The notes under the pieces are model-generated. The model was not told the DNA's origin, ran no database searches, and was given only the letters and a program-made list of their open reading frames with translations. Both the position numbers and the translations under genes were made by a program. From an uncultured Porphyromonadaceae bacterium (GTDB lineage Bacteria; Bacteroidota; Bacteroidia; Bacteroidales; Muribaculaceae): a stretch of DNA of 18,034 nt. This document shows, piece by piece, positions 8,568 to 15,540 of this stretch (the stretch's first letter is position 1; every line of letters starts with the position of its first letter). The DNA lies in assembly GCA_902475285.1 (NCBI GenBank), contig CABRZA010000034.1, forward strand, positions 1 through 18,034. The letters run 5' to 3'.

Positions 8568-9056
8568 TTATTCTTCGGCTGCTTGGGCGATGGTGGGCCA
8601 GGAGGGGATATCGGGGAGGAAACGGTAGCCTTCCCGGGTGAGGCGGCAGCAGTAGTGGCGCAGGCCGTTGCTGACTATGATGTAGGGCGCGCGGAGAACG
8701 CTGTTGTAGCGAGCGGCCTGGTCGAAGACTTTCTGTGTCACGGCCACGTCGGATGCCTTGTATTCCACCAATACTGCCGGCCGCAGCGAGCGGAAATAGA
8801 CCAGCGTGTCGGCCCTGCGTCCGGTGTCGTTGAGTTCAAGCGGTACTTCGTTGGCCATCAGGGCGGCGGGAAATTGCCGCTCTTCGATAAGGAAGTTCAC
8901 GAAGTTCTGCCGCACCCACTCTTCGGGCGTCAGTGCCACCCAGCGGCGCCGCAGCGGGTCGTAGATTTCGTCGCCGCCGCGCCGCGAGTCGTCGTCACGT
9001 CTCAGACGTGCGGCGAAAGGCGGAAGATTGAGCACCGGAAGAGTTTTTTTGTCCAT
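8568..9056 (-). CDS. Stand-alone HsdR_N-type (PD-D/ExK nuclease fold) protein
   Basis: The protein has 162 residues. It matches the type I restriction enzyme R-subunit N-terminal domain family: TPEEWVRQNFVNFLI (helix), GRRADTLVYF (D83), then LVEYKAS, an E98-x-K100 motif that with D83 completes the PD-(D/E)xK pattern. It continues with FDQAARYNSVLRAPYIIVSNG. It has neither the helicase motor of HsdR nor neighbouring hsdM or hsdS genes, so it is not a restriction system. Such small proteins are frequent in Bacteroidota. Their role is not established; a DNA repair or replication-linked nuclease is a guess suggested by the divergent holA. The stop lies 8 nt from the convergent stop of the TPR regulator. 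The ATG at 9054-9056 gives MDKKTLPVLNLPPF. Confidence 0.85.
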   Translation of the reverse strand: MDKKTLPVLNLPPFAARLRRDDDSRRGGDEIYDPLRRRWVALTPEEWVRQNFVNFLIEERQFPAALMANEVPLELNDTGRRADTLVYFRSLRPAVLVEYKASDVAVTQKVFDQAARYNSVLRAPYIIVSNGLRHYCCRLTREGYRFLPDIPSWPTIAQAAEE

Positions 9057-9070
9057 GATGAAAAATTTGT

Positions 9071-9080
9071 GTAAATTTAC
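9071..9080. promoter_or_regulatory. Palindromic -7-like element between HsdR_N gene and holA
   Basis: The 55-bp divergent gap (9057-9111) contains the perfect palindrome GTAAATTTAC. Read on either strand it presents TAAATTTA, a seven-of-eight match to TAnnTTTG. It could therefore serve as the -7 box for both genes, with a leader of about 25 nt for holA and a very short one for the HsdR_N gene. No clear -33 elements were found. Confidence 0.35.
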
Positions 9081-9111
9081 GCATTAAATCTCACGCACGA
9101 AAATCACTCCT

Positions 9112-10143
9112 ATGGCAGCAACGCAGGGCCCGACCTTCGATGACATACGCAAGTCGCTAAAACAGGGAAAGATAGCCCCGGTGTATATCCTTCACGGCGA
9201 AGAAGGATATTTTATCGACAGGCTTGTGCACGATTTCGAGGAACTGCTGCCGGAGGCCGACCGCGAGTTCAACCAATATGTGCTCTACGCCCCCTCTACC
9301 GAGCCCGTGCAGGTTGCGGCCCTCTGCCGCCGCGTGCCCATGATGGCCGAGCGTCAGGTTGTAATTCTCAAAGAATGTCAGGCCATACCCGCAGCTAAAC
9401 TCAAAAAACTGTGCGCCTACATCGCCGAACCGGTGGCGTCGACGGTGTTCGTGATGTGCTGCCGCGGCAAGCAGCTCGAGGGCAAGGAGTGGAAGGAAGC
9501 CGCCAAGAAGGGTGGGGCAGTGATGTTCGAGAGCCGCAAGGTGGCCGAATGGAACATCGCCGCATACATAGGGGTATATCTCAAAAGCAAGGGCCTCAAT
9601 GCCGAACCCAAGACACTCGAGATGCTGCGCGACTTCGTCGGCACCGACCTCAGCCGCGTTTACAACGAGGTCGACAAGCTCGCCGCACTCTTGCCCCAGA
9701 ACGCCACCGTAACGCCCGAAGTGGTGGAGCGCAACATCGGCGTCAGCCGCGACTACAATTCATTCGAACTCGTCGACGCCTTCGCCGCACGCGACCCCCT
9801 GCGAGTCTACCGCATCCTCGATTATTTCCGCGCCAATCCCAAGGCCGTGCCTTTGGTGATGGCCACTGCGAGCGTGTTCAATTTCTTCGCCGACCTCCTT
9901 ACGGCTTTCTATACTCCCGACAAGTCGGAGGCATCGCTCTGCGAGGCCCTGGGTGTGAAGCCTTTTGCACTGCGGCGTTTCCGCACGGCCCTCACACGCT
10001 ACACACCCGTGCAGGTTGTCGAAATAATCTCGGCCATACGCACCTTCGATGCCCGCAGCAAGGGTGTGGAGTCGCGCCGAAACGAGCACGATCTTTTCCG
10101 AGAGCTCGCCTATCATATCCTTTCAGCTCCCGGACGCCTCTAA
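9112..10143 (+). CDS. holA: DNA polymerase III subunit delta
   Basis: The protein has 343 residues, the usual size. Delta is the clamp-loader subunit that opens the beta sliding clamp, working with delta' and tau/gamma at the replication fork. The N-terminal region (KQGKIAPVYILHGEEGYFIDRLV) is the family's degenerate nucleotide-binding-like start. Then come the VPMMAERQVVILKECQ segment, the central FVGTDLSRVYNEVDKLAAL segment and the C-terminal helical domain (NPKAVPLVMATASVFNFFADLL, ending FRELAYHIL). Start ATG 9112 gives MAATQGPTFDDI. The gene is divergent from the HsdR_N gene. It is followed by a 128-bp gap with the promoter of the next gene, so it is probably monocistronic. Confidence 0.95.
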   Translation: MAATQGPTFDDIRKSLKQGKIAPVYILHGEEGYFIDRLVHDFEELLPEADREFNQYVLYAPSTEPVQVAALCRRVPMMAERQVVILKECQAIPAAKLKKLCAYIAEPVASTVFVMCCRGKQLEGKEWKEAAKKGGAVMFESRKVAEWNIAAYIGVYLKSKGLNAEPKTLEMLRDFVGTDLSRVYNEVDKLAALLPQNATVTPEVVERNIGVSRDYNSFELVDAFAARDPLRVYRILDYFRANPKAVPLVMATASVFNFFADLLTAFYTPDKSEASLCEALGVKPFALRRFRTALTRYTPVQVVEIISAIRTFDARSKGVESRRNEHDLFRELAYHILSAPGRL

Positions 10144-10187
10144 AAGTGACAAAATGTAAAGTTTTTTTGCATATACTTTCGCATTAT

Positions 10188-10219
10188 TTTGCAAAAACAA
10201 AACTTTTTCAATACCTTTG
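10188..10219 (+). promoter_or_regulatory. Well-formed Bacteroidota promoter for the secreted FN3 protein
   Basis: TTTG (10188-10191) and TACCTTTG (10212-10219) are separated by 20 nt, very close to the consensus spacing. The start of transcription would be near 10226, giving a leader of about 45 nt. An 8-bp inverted repeat, TTTTTGCA (10164-10171) with TGCAAAAA (10190-10197), overlaps the -33 element and could be an operator or holA's terminator stem. Confidence 0.7.
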
Positions 10220-10271
10220 CCGTCGAATACTTATTGTTAACGGCAAACAGAGTTTGCAAAAACCGTTTAAT

Positions 10272-12650
10272 ATGAAAAAACTTTACTTCCTTGCTCTCAT
10301 TGCAGCCATGGCCGTCCCGGCACAGGCATTCAGTCCCTTCCAGAAAGGGCTGACGCGCCCGGCCGGCGTGCACCGTGTGGCTGCCCATGCTCCCGAGACT
10401 CAAACTCTCGTCGACGAGGACTTCTCGCGCTTCACCGACGGCACTGCCGAAGCTCCGGCCCCCGACATGACATCCGACGGAAACTACCGCATTCCGGCCG
10501 AGTATACCGCCCAGCCCGGATGGACGGGCCGAGGAGTGCATCCGGCCGGCGGATGTGTGGTGCTTCAGCGTTGGGACATCGACGAGGACTACTCCCGCGG
10601 AGGATATATGTCGACCCCACCCATGCTCCTCAACGGCACCGCCACTCTCACTTTCCGTGCCAAGAAATTCGGCACCGAAGACGCTAGCATATGGGTGTCG
10701 CTGTGCTCGGAATACGGTCCCGGCGACGACCAGGACGACTTCTCCCTCACCGATGAGTGGCAGACATTCACTCTCGTTGCCACGCACGGCGAACTCGATG
10801 TCGATTCATATTTCCAGATTATGGCCGACGAAGGCTCGGCATATCTCGACGACGTGAAGCTCACCTTCCGCATGGACCGCATCGCTGCGCCCGACTACAT
10901 GCCGGCCGTCAACCTCTCGCCCACATCGTTCCGCGCCATGTGGGGCGAAGTGGCCAATGCCGAGGGCTATCTCCTTACGGTAAAGTGCACCGAGACCCCG
11001 GCCGAAGTGGTCAAGGGTGAGATTGTGGAGAGTTTTGAAGGCATAAACCTTACCGACGATGGTAAGAAAATCGATGCCGCCAACCCCTCGTATCCGGAAG
11101 GATGGACCATCGACGTGAGCACCAACGGCAGCCAGGATGCCACCGCCGATCCCTCGGAGGTAGGTTCCGGGGCGAAGGCTCTGATGTTCGACGCCGTGGG
11201 CGACTTCATAGAGACGGCGGATGCCCCGCTCCCCCTCGACGCGCTCTCGTTCTGGGCCAAAGCCGTCGGGCCCGAAGAAACCGACTACGGATATATGTCG
11301 CTCATAAAGGTCGAGCTCTACCATGCATCCACAGGCGTATGGGACCACGTGGCAAATTTATATTATGCCGATTTTGAATATAGCGACGGCGTATACACCC
11401 TCAACCCAATGACATTCACCGACGATGTGACCCGCGTCCGACTCACTATGCTGCAGGAGGGCACGAAGAAATTCTTCATCGACGACATCCGCATGGGCTA
11501 TCATACCCGTGGAACGGTGAGCAACATCATCGATGACCTCCGCGTGGAGGGCACCAGCTACGACGTGACCGATATCAATCCCGCCAACGAATACGAATAC
11601 TACGTCAAAGCCTACAACGACGACATCGTTTCGGAAGCGAGCTATCCGGCATGGGTCGACGGCGTGGCCGGCCTCAAAGTGATTGCCAACGAGGCCGCCG
11701 ACGTGACAACGACATCCTTCACGGCCTCGTGGCAGCCTCTGGGCCATGCCACCGACTACACCGTAAGCCTCAAAAAGGTGCTTACCGCAACAGCCGACCT
11801 CTCCGACGTGGTGGTGCTTGAAGAAAACTTCGACAACATCACCGAAGGCACCGTCGACAATCCCGGCACCGACTGGATGTCGCCATTTGACTTCGGAGCC
11901 AAAGGCTGGGCCTCCACGCCATGGGGGGCCACACAACCCGCATGGGCAGCCGGAATGGCCGGTACTACGGGTACAAACGCCTGGCTCGGCACGGCCGGTC
12001 TGGTCTTCACGCCCACGCTCGACCTCTCGTTCTACGACGGCAAGGGCATCACTGTCGAAGGTACATTTGTAACCACCGTGGCCGATCTCAGCATGTACGG
12101 CAGTGATGAGAAGGAAGGCATATACGCCATGCTCATGAGCAGCTACAACGACCAGCAGGCCATGGCTTCCGGATATCTCGAAACGCCTTCCGTTGGCTCG
12201 CACACCGGCAAGATGGTGATAGCCAATGTCCCGGACGATGCCGACCTCTCGAACGTAATAATCGCCTTCATGGACAAGAGCGGCATGCCGTTCTTCGTCG
12301 ACGACGTGAAGATTTCAATGAACGTACCCGCCGGCAAGTCGCTCATCACGCCTTTCGACGTGAAGTCGACTCAGAACACATCCTACAAATTCGAGAACCT
12401 CGACCCAACATGCGACTATGCCTACCAGGTAAGCGGCAGTGTGACACGCAACTTCATCCCTTATACATCCGACCAGTCGGACGCCGTAATAGTAAGGACC
12501 TCGCAGGCCGGCATCGATGAAATTGAAGCCGAAGCAGCAACGGCCCAGTACTTCAATCTGCAAGGCATGAAAGTGGCTGCCGACGCCCTCGTGCCCGGCA
12601 TATACATCGAGCGCCGCGGCTCCGCCGCACGCAAGGTGCTGGTGCGCTGA
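10272..12650 (+). CDS. Secreted multidomain protein with interrupted FN3 and beta-sandwich domains
   Basis: The protein has 792 residues and opens with a classic Sec signal peptide, MKKLYFLALIAAMAVPAQA. Three beta-sandwich, choice-of-anchor/MAM-like segments can be picked out, each starting with an E/D-x-F phrase (VDEDFSRF near 47, VESFEGINL near 253, LEENFDNI near 515) and ending with an acidic DDV/I segment (DDVKLTF near 193, DDIRMGY near 403, DDVKISM near 677). Fibronectin-III-like first halves (SFRAMWGEVANAEGYLLTV near 215; SFTASWQPLGHATDYTVSL near 480) and second halves (YDVTDINPANEYEYYVKAYN near 430; YKFENLDPTCDYAYQVSG near 705) flank the latter two. The tail from about 758 (YFNLQGMKV, PGIYIERRG, KVLVR) resembles Bacteroidales C-terminal surface or secretion tails. 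No catalytic motif was seen, so adhesion or glycan binding is the best guess. The ATG at 10272 is fixed by the signal peptide. Confidence 0.85.
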   Translation: MKKLYFLALIAAMAVPAQAFSPFQKGLTRPAGVHRVAAHAPETQTLVDEDFSRFTDGTAEAPAPDMTSDGNYRIPAEYTAQPGWTGRGVHPAGGCVVLQRWDIDEDYSRGGYMSTPPMLLNGTATLTFRAKKFGTEDASIWVSLCSEYGPGDDQDDFSLTDEWQTFTLVATHGELDVDSYFQIMADEGSAYLDDVKLTFRMDRIAAPDYMPAVNLSPTSFRAMWGEVANAEGYLLTVKCTETPAEVVKGEIVESFEGINLTDDGKKIDAANPSYPEGWTIDVSTNGSQDATADPSEVGSGAKALMFDAVGDFIETADAPLPLDALSFWAKAVGPEETDYGYMSLIKVELYHASTGVWDHVANLYYADFEYSDGVYTLNPMTFTDDVTRVRLTMLQEGTKKFFIDDIRMGYHTRGTVSNIIDDLRVEGTSYDVTDINPANEYEYYVKAYNDDIVSEASYPAWVDGVAGLKVIANEAADVTTTSFTASWQPLGHATDYTVSLKKVLTATADLSDVVVLEENFDNITEGTVDNPGTDWMSPFDFGAKGWASTPWGATQPAWAAGMAGTTGTNAWLGTAGLVFTPTLDLSFYDGKGITVEGTFVTTVADLSMYGSDEKEGIYAMLMSSYNDQQAMASGYLETPSVGSHTGKMVIANVPDDADLSNVIIAFMDKSGMPFFVDDVKISMNVPAGKSLITPFDVKSTQNTSYKFENLDPTCDYAYQVSGSVTRNFIPYTSDQSDAVIVRTSQAGIDEIEAEAATAQYFNLQGMKVAADALVPGIYIERRGSAARKVLVR

Positions 12651-12670
12651 TTCCGTTTCCTCGTCCGTAT

Positions 12671-12706
12671 AACGGCTGCAGTCTCACTCGGGCTGCGGCC
12701 GTTTTA
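12671..12706 (+). terminator. Rho-independent terminator of the secreted FN3 gene
   Basis: AACGGCTGCAG (12671-12681) pairs with CTGCGGCCGTT (12693-12703) in an 11-bp stem containing one G-T pair and an 11-nt loop. The right arm runs into TTTT (12702-12705). It lies 20 bp after the stop codon. Confidence 0.85.
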
Positions 12707-12759
12707 TTGCATAAATGTCTAAGGGCGATATGGATTTACCAAAAATTCACAATAATTTG

Positions 12760-12791
12760 TTGGCCTTTTTGTCGCTTTTTTTCTATCTTTG
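12760..12791 (+). promoter_or_regulatory. Bacteroidota promoter for the LtaS-like/PAP2 operon
   Basis: TATCTTTG (12784-12791) is a good -7 element. A TTG at 12760-12762, inside TTTGTTGG, stands 21 nt upstream. The transcription start near 12798 lies before the ATG at 12818 and rules out the longer upstream-open reading frame as the real N-terminus. Confidence 0.65.
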
Positions 12792-12817
12792 TGCCGCATT
12801 TTACGGGCATAGAGGTA

Positions 12818-14635
12818 ATGCAAAGATATATATTCAAATTCTTAGCCGTTTTCGCCGTCATGGTGGCTGTTTTTATGGCCGCCAGGATGATGTTTATGCA
12901 TATCTACGACAAGATCTACAGCAACATCGACCTCGGCAGCCTGTGGGGTGTGCTCAGCCACGGCTTCGCCATGGACTGCTCCATGGCCGGCTACCTCACC
13001 GTGGTGCCCGCGCTGGGCATCATAGCCTCGGTGTTCACGCGGCGGCCGTGGCTCAAGCGCGCCGAAGTGGTGTGGTATGTCGTTGTGTCGCTGATCCTTG
13101 GCGCCGTCTTCAACCTCGACCTCTTGCTCTACGGCTACTGGGGTTTCCGCCTCGACATGACGCCGATCTTCTACTTCATATCGTCGCCCGGCGCCGTGCT
13201 CGGCGGTCTGTCGGCAAAGCAGGCTTTTATCGGCGTCCTTTTATGGCTCTTCCAATCAGGTGTCATCTTCCTTATTTTCTGCGCCGTATTAAGCAGCATT
13301 AAGCTCCCTGAGCTCCGCGAGCGGTCGCAGCGCCGGCGCACGGCCATAGTCCTCGGCCTGCTAACACTGCTACTCTTCATCCCCATCCGCGGCGGTGTCA
13401 CGGTGTCGACCATGAATCTCAGCCGTGCGTATTTCAGCCATAACCAGCGCCTCAACCACGCTGCCATCAACCCCTTCTTCAGCCTTCTCTACTCGGCCAC
13501 CCATCAGAGCGGCAACCACGACAACCTCAATTTCTACGACGACATCAAGCCGTTTGAGTCCCTGGTGACGCGCACCGATTCGGCATCAGTCCGCACCGAC
13601 ACGCTGCTCACCGTGCAACGGCCTGACATCTACATTATTATCCTCGAAAGCTTCTCCTCACACCTTTTGCCCACGCAGGGCGGCGAGGCCATAGCCACGC
13701 GCCTCGACTCCATAGCCTCCGATGGTCTCCTCTTCACCAATTTCTACGCCAACACTTTCCGCACCGACCGTGCCCTGCCGTCGATACTCAACGGCTACCC
13801 CGGCATACCGCCCGTGAGCGTAATGAAGTACGTCGACAAGCTCGAAAAACTGCCCTCGCTCCCCAAGACCTTGAAGCAGAACGGTTACGAGCTGAGCTAT
13901 TACTACGGCGGCGACGTGAATTTCACCAACATGCTGGCCTTCCTTGTCAGCGGAGGTTTCGACAATATAGTGTGCGACAAGGATTTCTCCCTCTCCGAGC
14001 GTATGGGCAAATGGGGCGCGCACGACAACGTACTCCTCGCGCGCGTGGCCTGCGACATCGACACTGGCTCTGCGCCTCAGCTGCGCGTGGTGCAGACATC
14101 CAGCAGCCACGAGCCATTCGAAGTGCCCTACAATAAGCTTGCCAATCCTGCCGCCAATGCCTTCGCCTTCACCGACAGCGTGGTGGGCGACTTCATGCGG
14201 CGCCTTGAATCATCACCGCGTTGGAACAACACACTCGTTGTCCTCGTGCCCGACCACTATGGAGCCTACCCTATGCCCCTCGACGAGATGCCGGCGCGTC
14301 ATCATGTGCCAATGGTGCTGACCGGCGGTGCGCTCGCTCTCCGAGGAACGGTGGACGTTCCAGCCTCGCAGGCCGACATAGCCGCCACGCTCCTCGGCGC
14401 CCTCGGCATCGAGCATGGTGAATTCCGATTCAGCCGCGATATTTTCGACGCCGACGCCCCGCATTCGGCCTTCTTTCTCGAACCCGAGCTCGCAGGATTT
14501 GTCGATGCCGACGGCAGCAACGCCGTGCTCAACGTGGTGAGCGGCGATCTCTCCGGCGTCGATCCGGAGTCGGATGCCGCCACAAAGCTCAAGGCCACCC
14601 TCCAACTTCTCAATAACTATTTTAAAAACCTCTGA
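12818..14635 (+). CDS. LTA synthase-like alkaline-phosphatase-superfamily membrane enzyme
   Basis: The protein has 605 residues from ATG 12818. Five hydrophobic segments in the first 200 residues anchor an extracytoplasmic catalytic domain (about 265-600). The metal and nucleophile signature of LtaS/sulfatase enzymes is complete: IIILESFSS (E277), FRTDRALPSILNG (nucleophile T316), WGAHDNVLL (D403), SSSHEPFE, and VPDHYGAYP (D479, H480). Family members move phosphoglycerol or phosphoethanolamine from phospholipid to envelope polymers or lipids, or cleave such esters, on the periplasmic side. Gram-negative Bacteroidota lack lipoteichoic acid, so the substrate here is probably a lipid or capsule head group; this is inference. 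A true sulfatase is unlikely because the C/S-x-P-x-R motif is missing. The PAP2 gene starts 9 nt after the stop, indicating a shared transcript and linked function. Confidence 0.9.
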   Translation: MQRYIFKFLAVFAVMVAVFMAARMMFMHIYDKIYSNIDLGSLWGVLSHGFAMDCSMAGYLTVVPALGIIASVFTRRPWLKRAEVVWYVVVSLILGAVFNLDLLLYGYWGFRLDMTPIFYFISSPGAVLGGLSAKQAFIGVLLWLFQSGVIFLIFCAVLSSIKLPELRERSQRRRTAIVLGLLTLLLFIPIRGGVTVSTMNLSRAYFSHNQRLNHAAINPFFSLLYSATHQSGNHDNLNFYDDIKPFESLVTRTDSASVRTDTLLTVQRPDIYIIILESFSSHLLPTQGGEAIATRLDSIASDGLLFTNFYANTFRTDRALPSILNGYPGIPPVSVMKYVDKLEKLPSLPKTLKQNGYELSYYYGGDVNFTNMLAFLVSGGFDNIVCDKDFSLSERMGKWGAHDNVLLARVACDIDTGSAPQLRVVQTSSSHEPFEVPYNKLANPAANAFAFTDSVVGDFMRRLESSPRWNNTLVVLVPDHYGAYPMPLDEMPARHHVPMVLTGGALALRGTVDVPASQADIAATLLGALGIEHGEFRFSRDIFDADAPHSAFFLEPELAGFVDADGSNAVLNVVSGDLSGVDPESDAATKLKATLQLLNNYFKNL

Positions 14636-14644
14636 TACCGTACG

Positions 14645-15376
14645 ATGATAGAATTTCTCTCCAATATCGACATACAGGTCTTCCTGTTCTTCAACGGCCT
14701 CCATCTGCCGTATCTCGACAGGCTCATGCCACTTGTCTCCGCAAAATATACATGGGTGCCGATGTATGCCACCATGCTCTATGTGCTTTTCAAGAGCTTC
14801 CGCCCGCGCCAGGCCATGGCATTGCTTCTGGCCATGGTCGTTGCCGTGGCCGTTTCCGACCAGGTTTGCGCCACTCTGATACGCCCCGCTGTGGAGCGCC
14901 TGCGCCCTTCCAATCTCGACAACCCCCTTTCGGCAATGGCCCATGTGGTCGGCGGATACCGTGGAGGCAGCTATGGCTTCCCCTCGTGCCATGCCGCCAA
15001 TTCCTTTGCTTTCGCAGCCGTTGTGGCGCTCATAGTGCGTTCGCGCCGATGCTCGATGTTTGTATTCGGCTGGGCCGCGCTCAACTCATACTCTCGCATA
15101 TATCTCGGAGTCCATTACCCCGGCGACCTTTTCTGCGGCGCTATCATCGGCATCCTTGCCGGCGCGTCGGCCTACTGGGTGGCATGTGCCGCCGCCCGCA
15201 TCACGTGCCCGAGACGCGATTTCACCAGCACGTCGGTGCTGTTTACCACACAGGCCGGTCCTCTCTTGGCACCGGTGCTGGGAGTGAAGGTAGTGAATAT
15301 CCGCATCTTCGACGTCTTCTCCGCTGTGGGCTATACCACGCTCCTAACGCTTTGTGTGATAGCATTCTTTATCTGA
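14645..15376 (+). CDS. PAP2-family membrane phosphatase
   Basis: The protein has 243 residues with about six hydrophobic helices. PAP2 enzymes remove phosphate from lipid phosphates such as undecaprenyl pyrophosphate, phosphatidate, PGP or lipid A. The three motifs are present: R80-x6-R87P88 (RPAVERLRP), P113-S-C-H116 in GFPSCHAANSFA, and SRIYLGVHYPGD (S150, R151, catalytic H157, D161). Two departures from the consensus K-x6-RP and PSGH motifs are an Arg in place of the first Lys and a Cys in place of the Gly. The catalytic His residues and Asp are all kept. The C-terminal part adds extra hydrophobic segments (LAPVLGVKVVNIRIF, then a final helix ending VIAFFI). It follows the LtaS-like gene by 9 nt. 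That pairing suggests recycling of a lipid product such as diacylglycerol, or dephosphorylation of lipid A, but neither is shown. Confidence 0.92.
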   Translation: MIEFLSNIDIQVFLFFNGLHLPYLDRLMPLVSAKYTWVPMYATMLYVLFKSFRPRQAMALLLAMVVAVAVSDQVCATLIRPAVERLRPSNLDNPLSAMAHVVGGYRGGSYGFPSCHAANSFAFAAVVALIVRSRRCSMFVFGWAALNSYSRIYLGVHYPGDLFCGAIIGILAGASAYWVACAAARITCPRRDFTSTSVLFTTQAGPLLAPVLGVKVVNIRIFDVFSAVGYTTLLTLCVIAFFI

Positions 15377-15404
15377 CAATTGCAGAACTTGCGCCGAAAT
15401 CGAT

Positions 15405-15453
15405 AAAAAATCCTAAATCAGCACCAACGGTTTCGTCGGGAGCGGATTTTTTT
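15405..15453 (+). terminator. Candidate terminator after the PAP2 gene
   Basis: AAAAAATCC (15405-15413) pairs exactly with GGATTTTTT (15444-15452). A weaker inner hairpin (CCAACG/CGTCGG, 15424-15439, one mismatch) lies in the loop. The right arm is a T7 run. The A-tract/T-tract layout suits a terminator, but the stem is AT-rich and the loop long, so it may be inefficient. It sits directly before the -7 element of the amylase gene. Confidence 0.35.
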
Positions 15454-15463
15454 CGTAACTTTA
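15431..15463 (+). promoter_or_regulatory. Candidate promoter for the alpha-amylase gene
   Basis: TAACTTTA (15456-15463) matches seven of eight positions of TAnnTTTG, with TTTCG (15431-15435) about 20 nt upstream. The leader would be near 70 nt and includes a small hairpin CGTGC-TTGGT-GCACG (15476-15490). Confidence 0.5.
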
Positions 15464-15540
15464 CACGGAATACGTCGTGCTTGGTGCACGTCGTCCTCAT
15501 AAAGCACATCAAATAAGAGATTTATCATAACCACCTTAAC

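Noticed and set aside
8568..9056. Evidence of a restriction-modification or defence island
   Set aside because: Only an HsdR_N domain is present. There is no helicase, methylase or specificity gene, and the neighbours are housekeeping genes.
9411..10271. Upstream in-frame extension of the secreted FN3 protein into holA
   Set aside because: A strong promoter at 10188-10219 and a perfect signal peptide starting at 10272 show that the extension is only an open frame. It also overlaps holA out of frame.
12707..12817. TTG-initiated longer start for the LtaS-like enzyme
   Set aside because: The -7 element at 12784-12791 lies inside this stretch, so it would not be on the mRNA.
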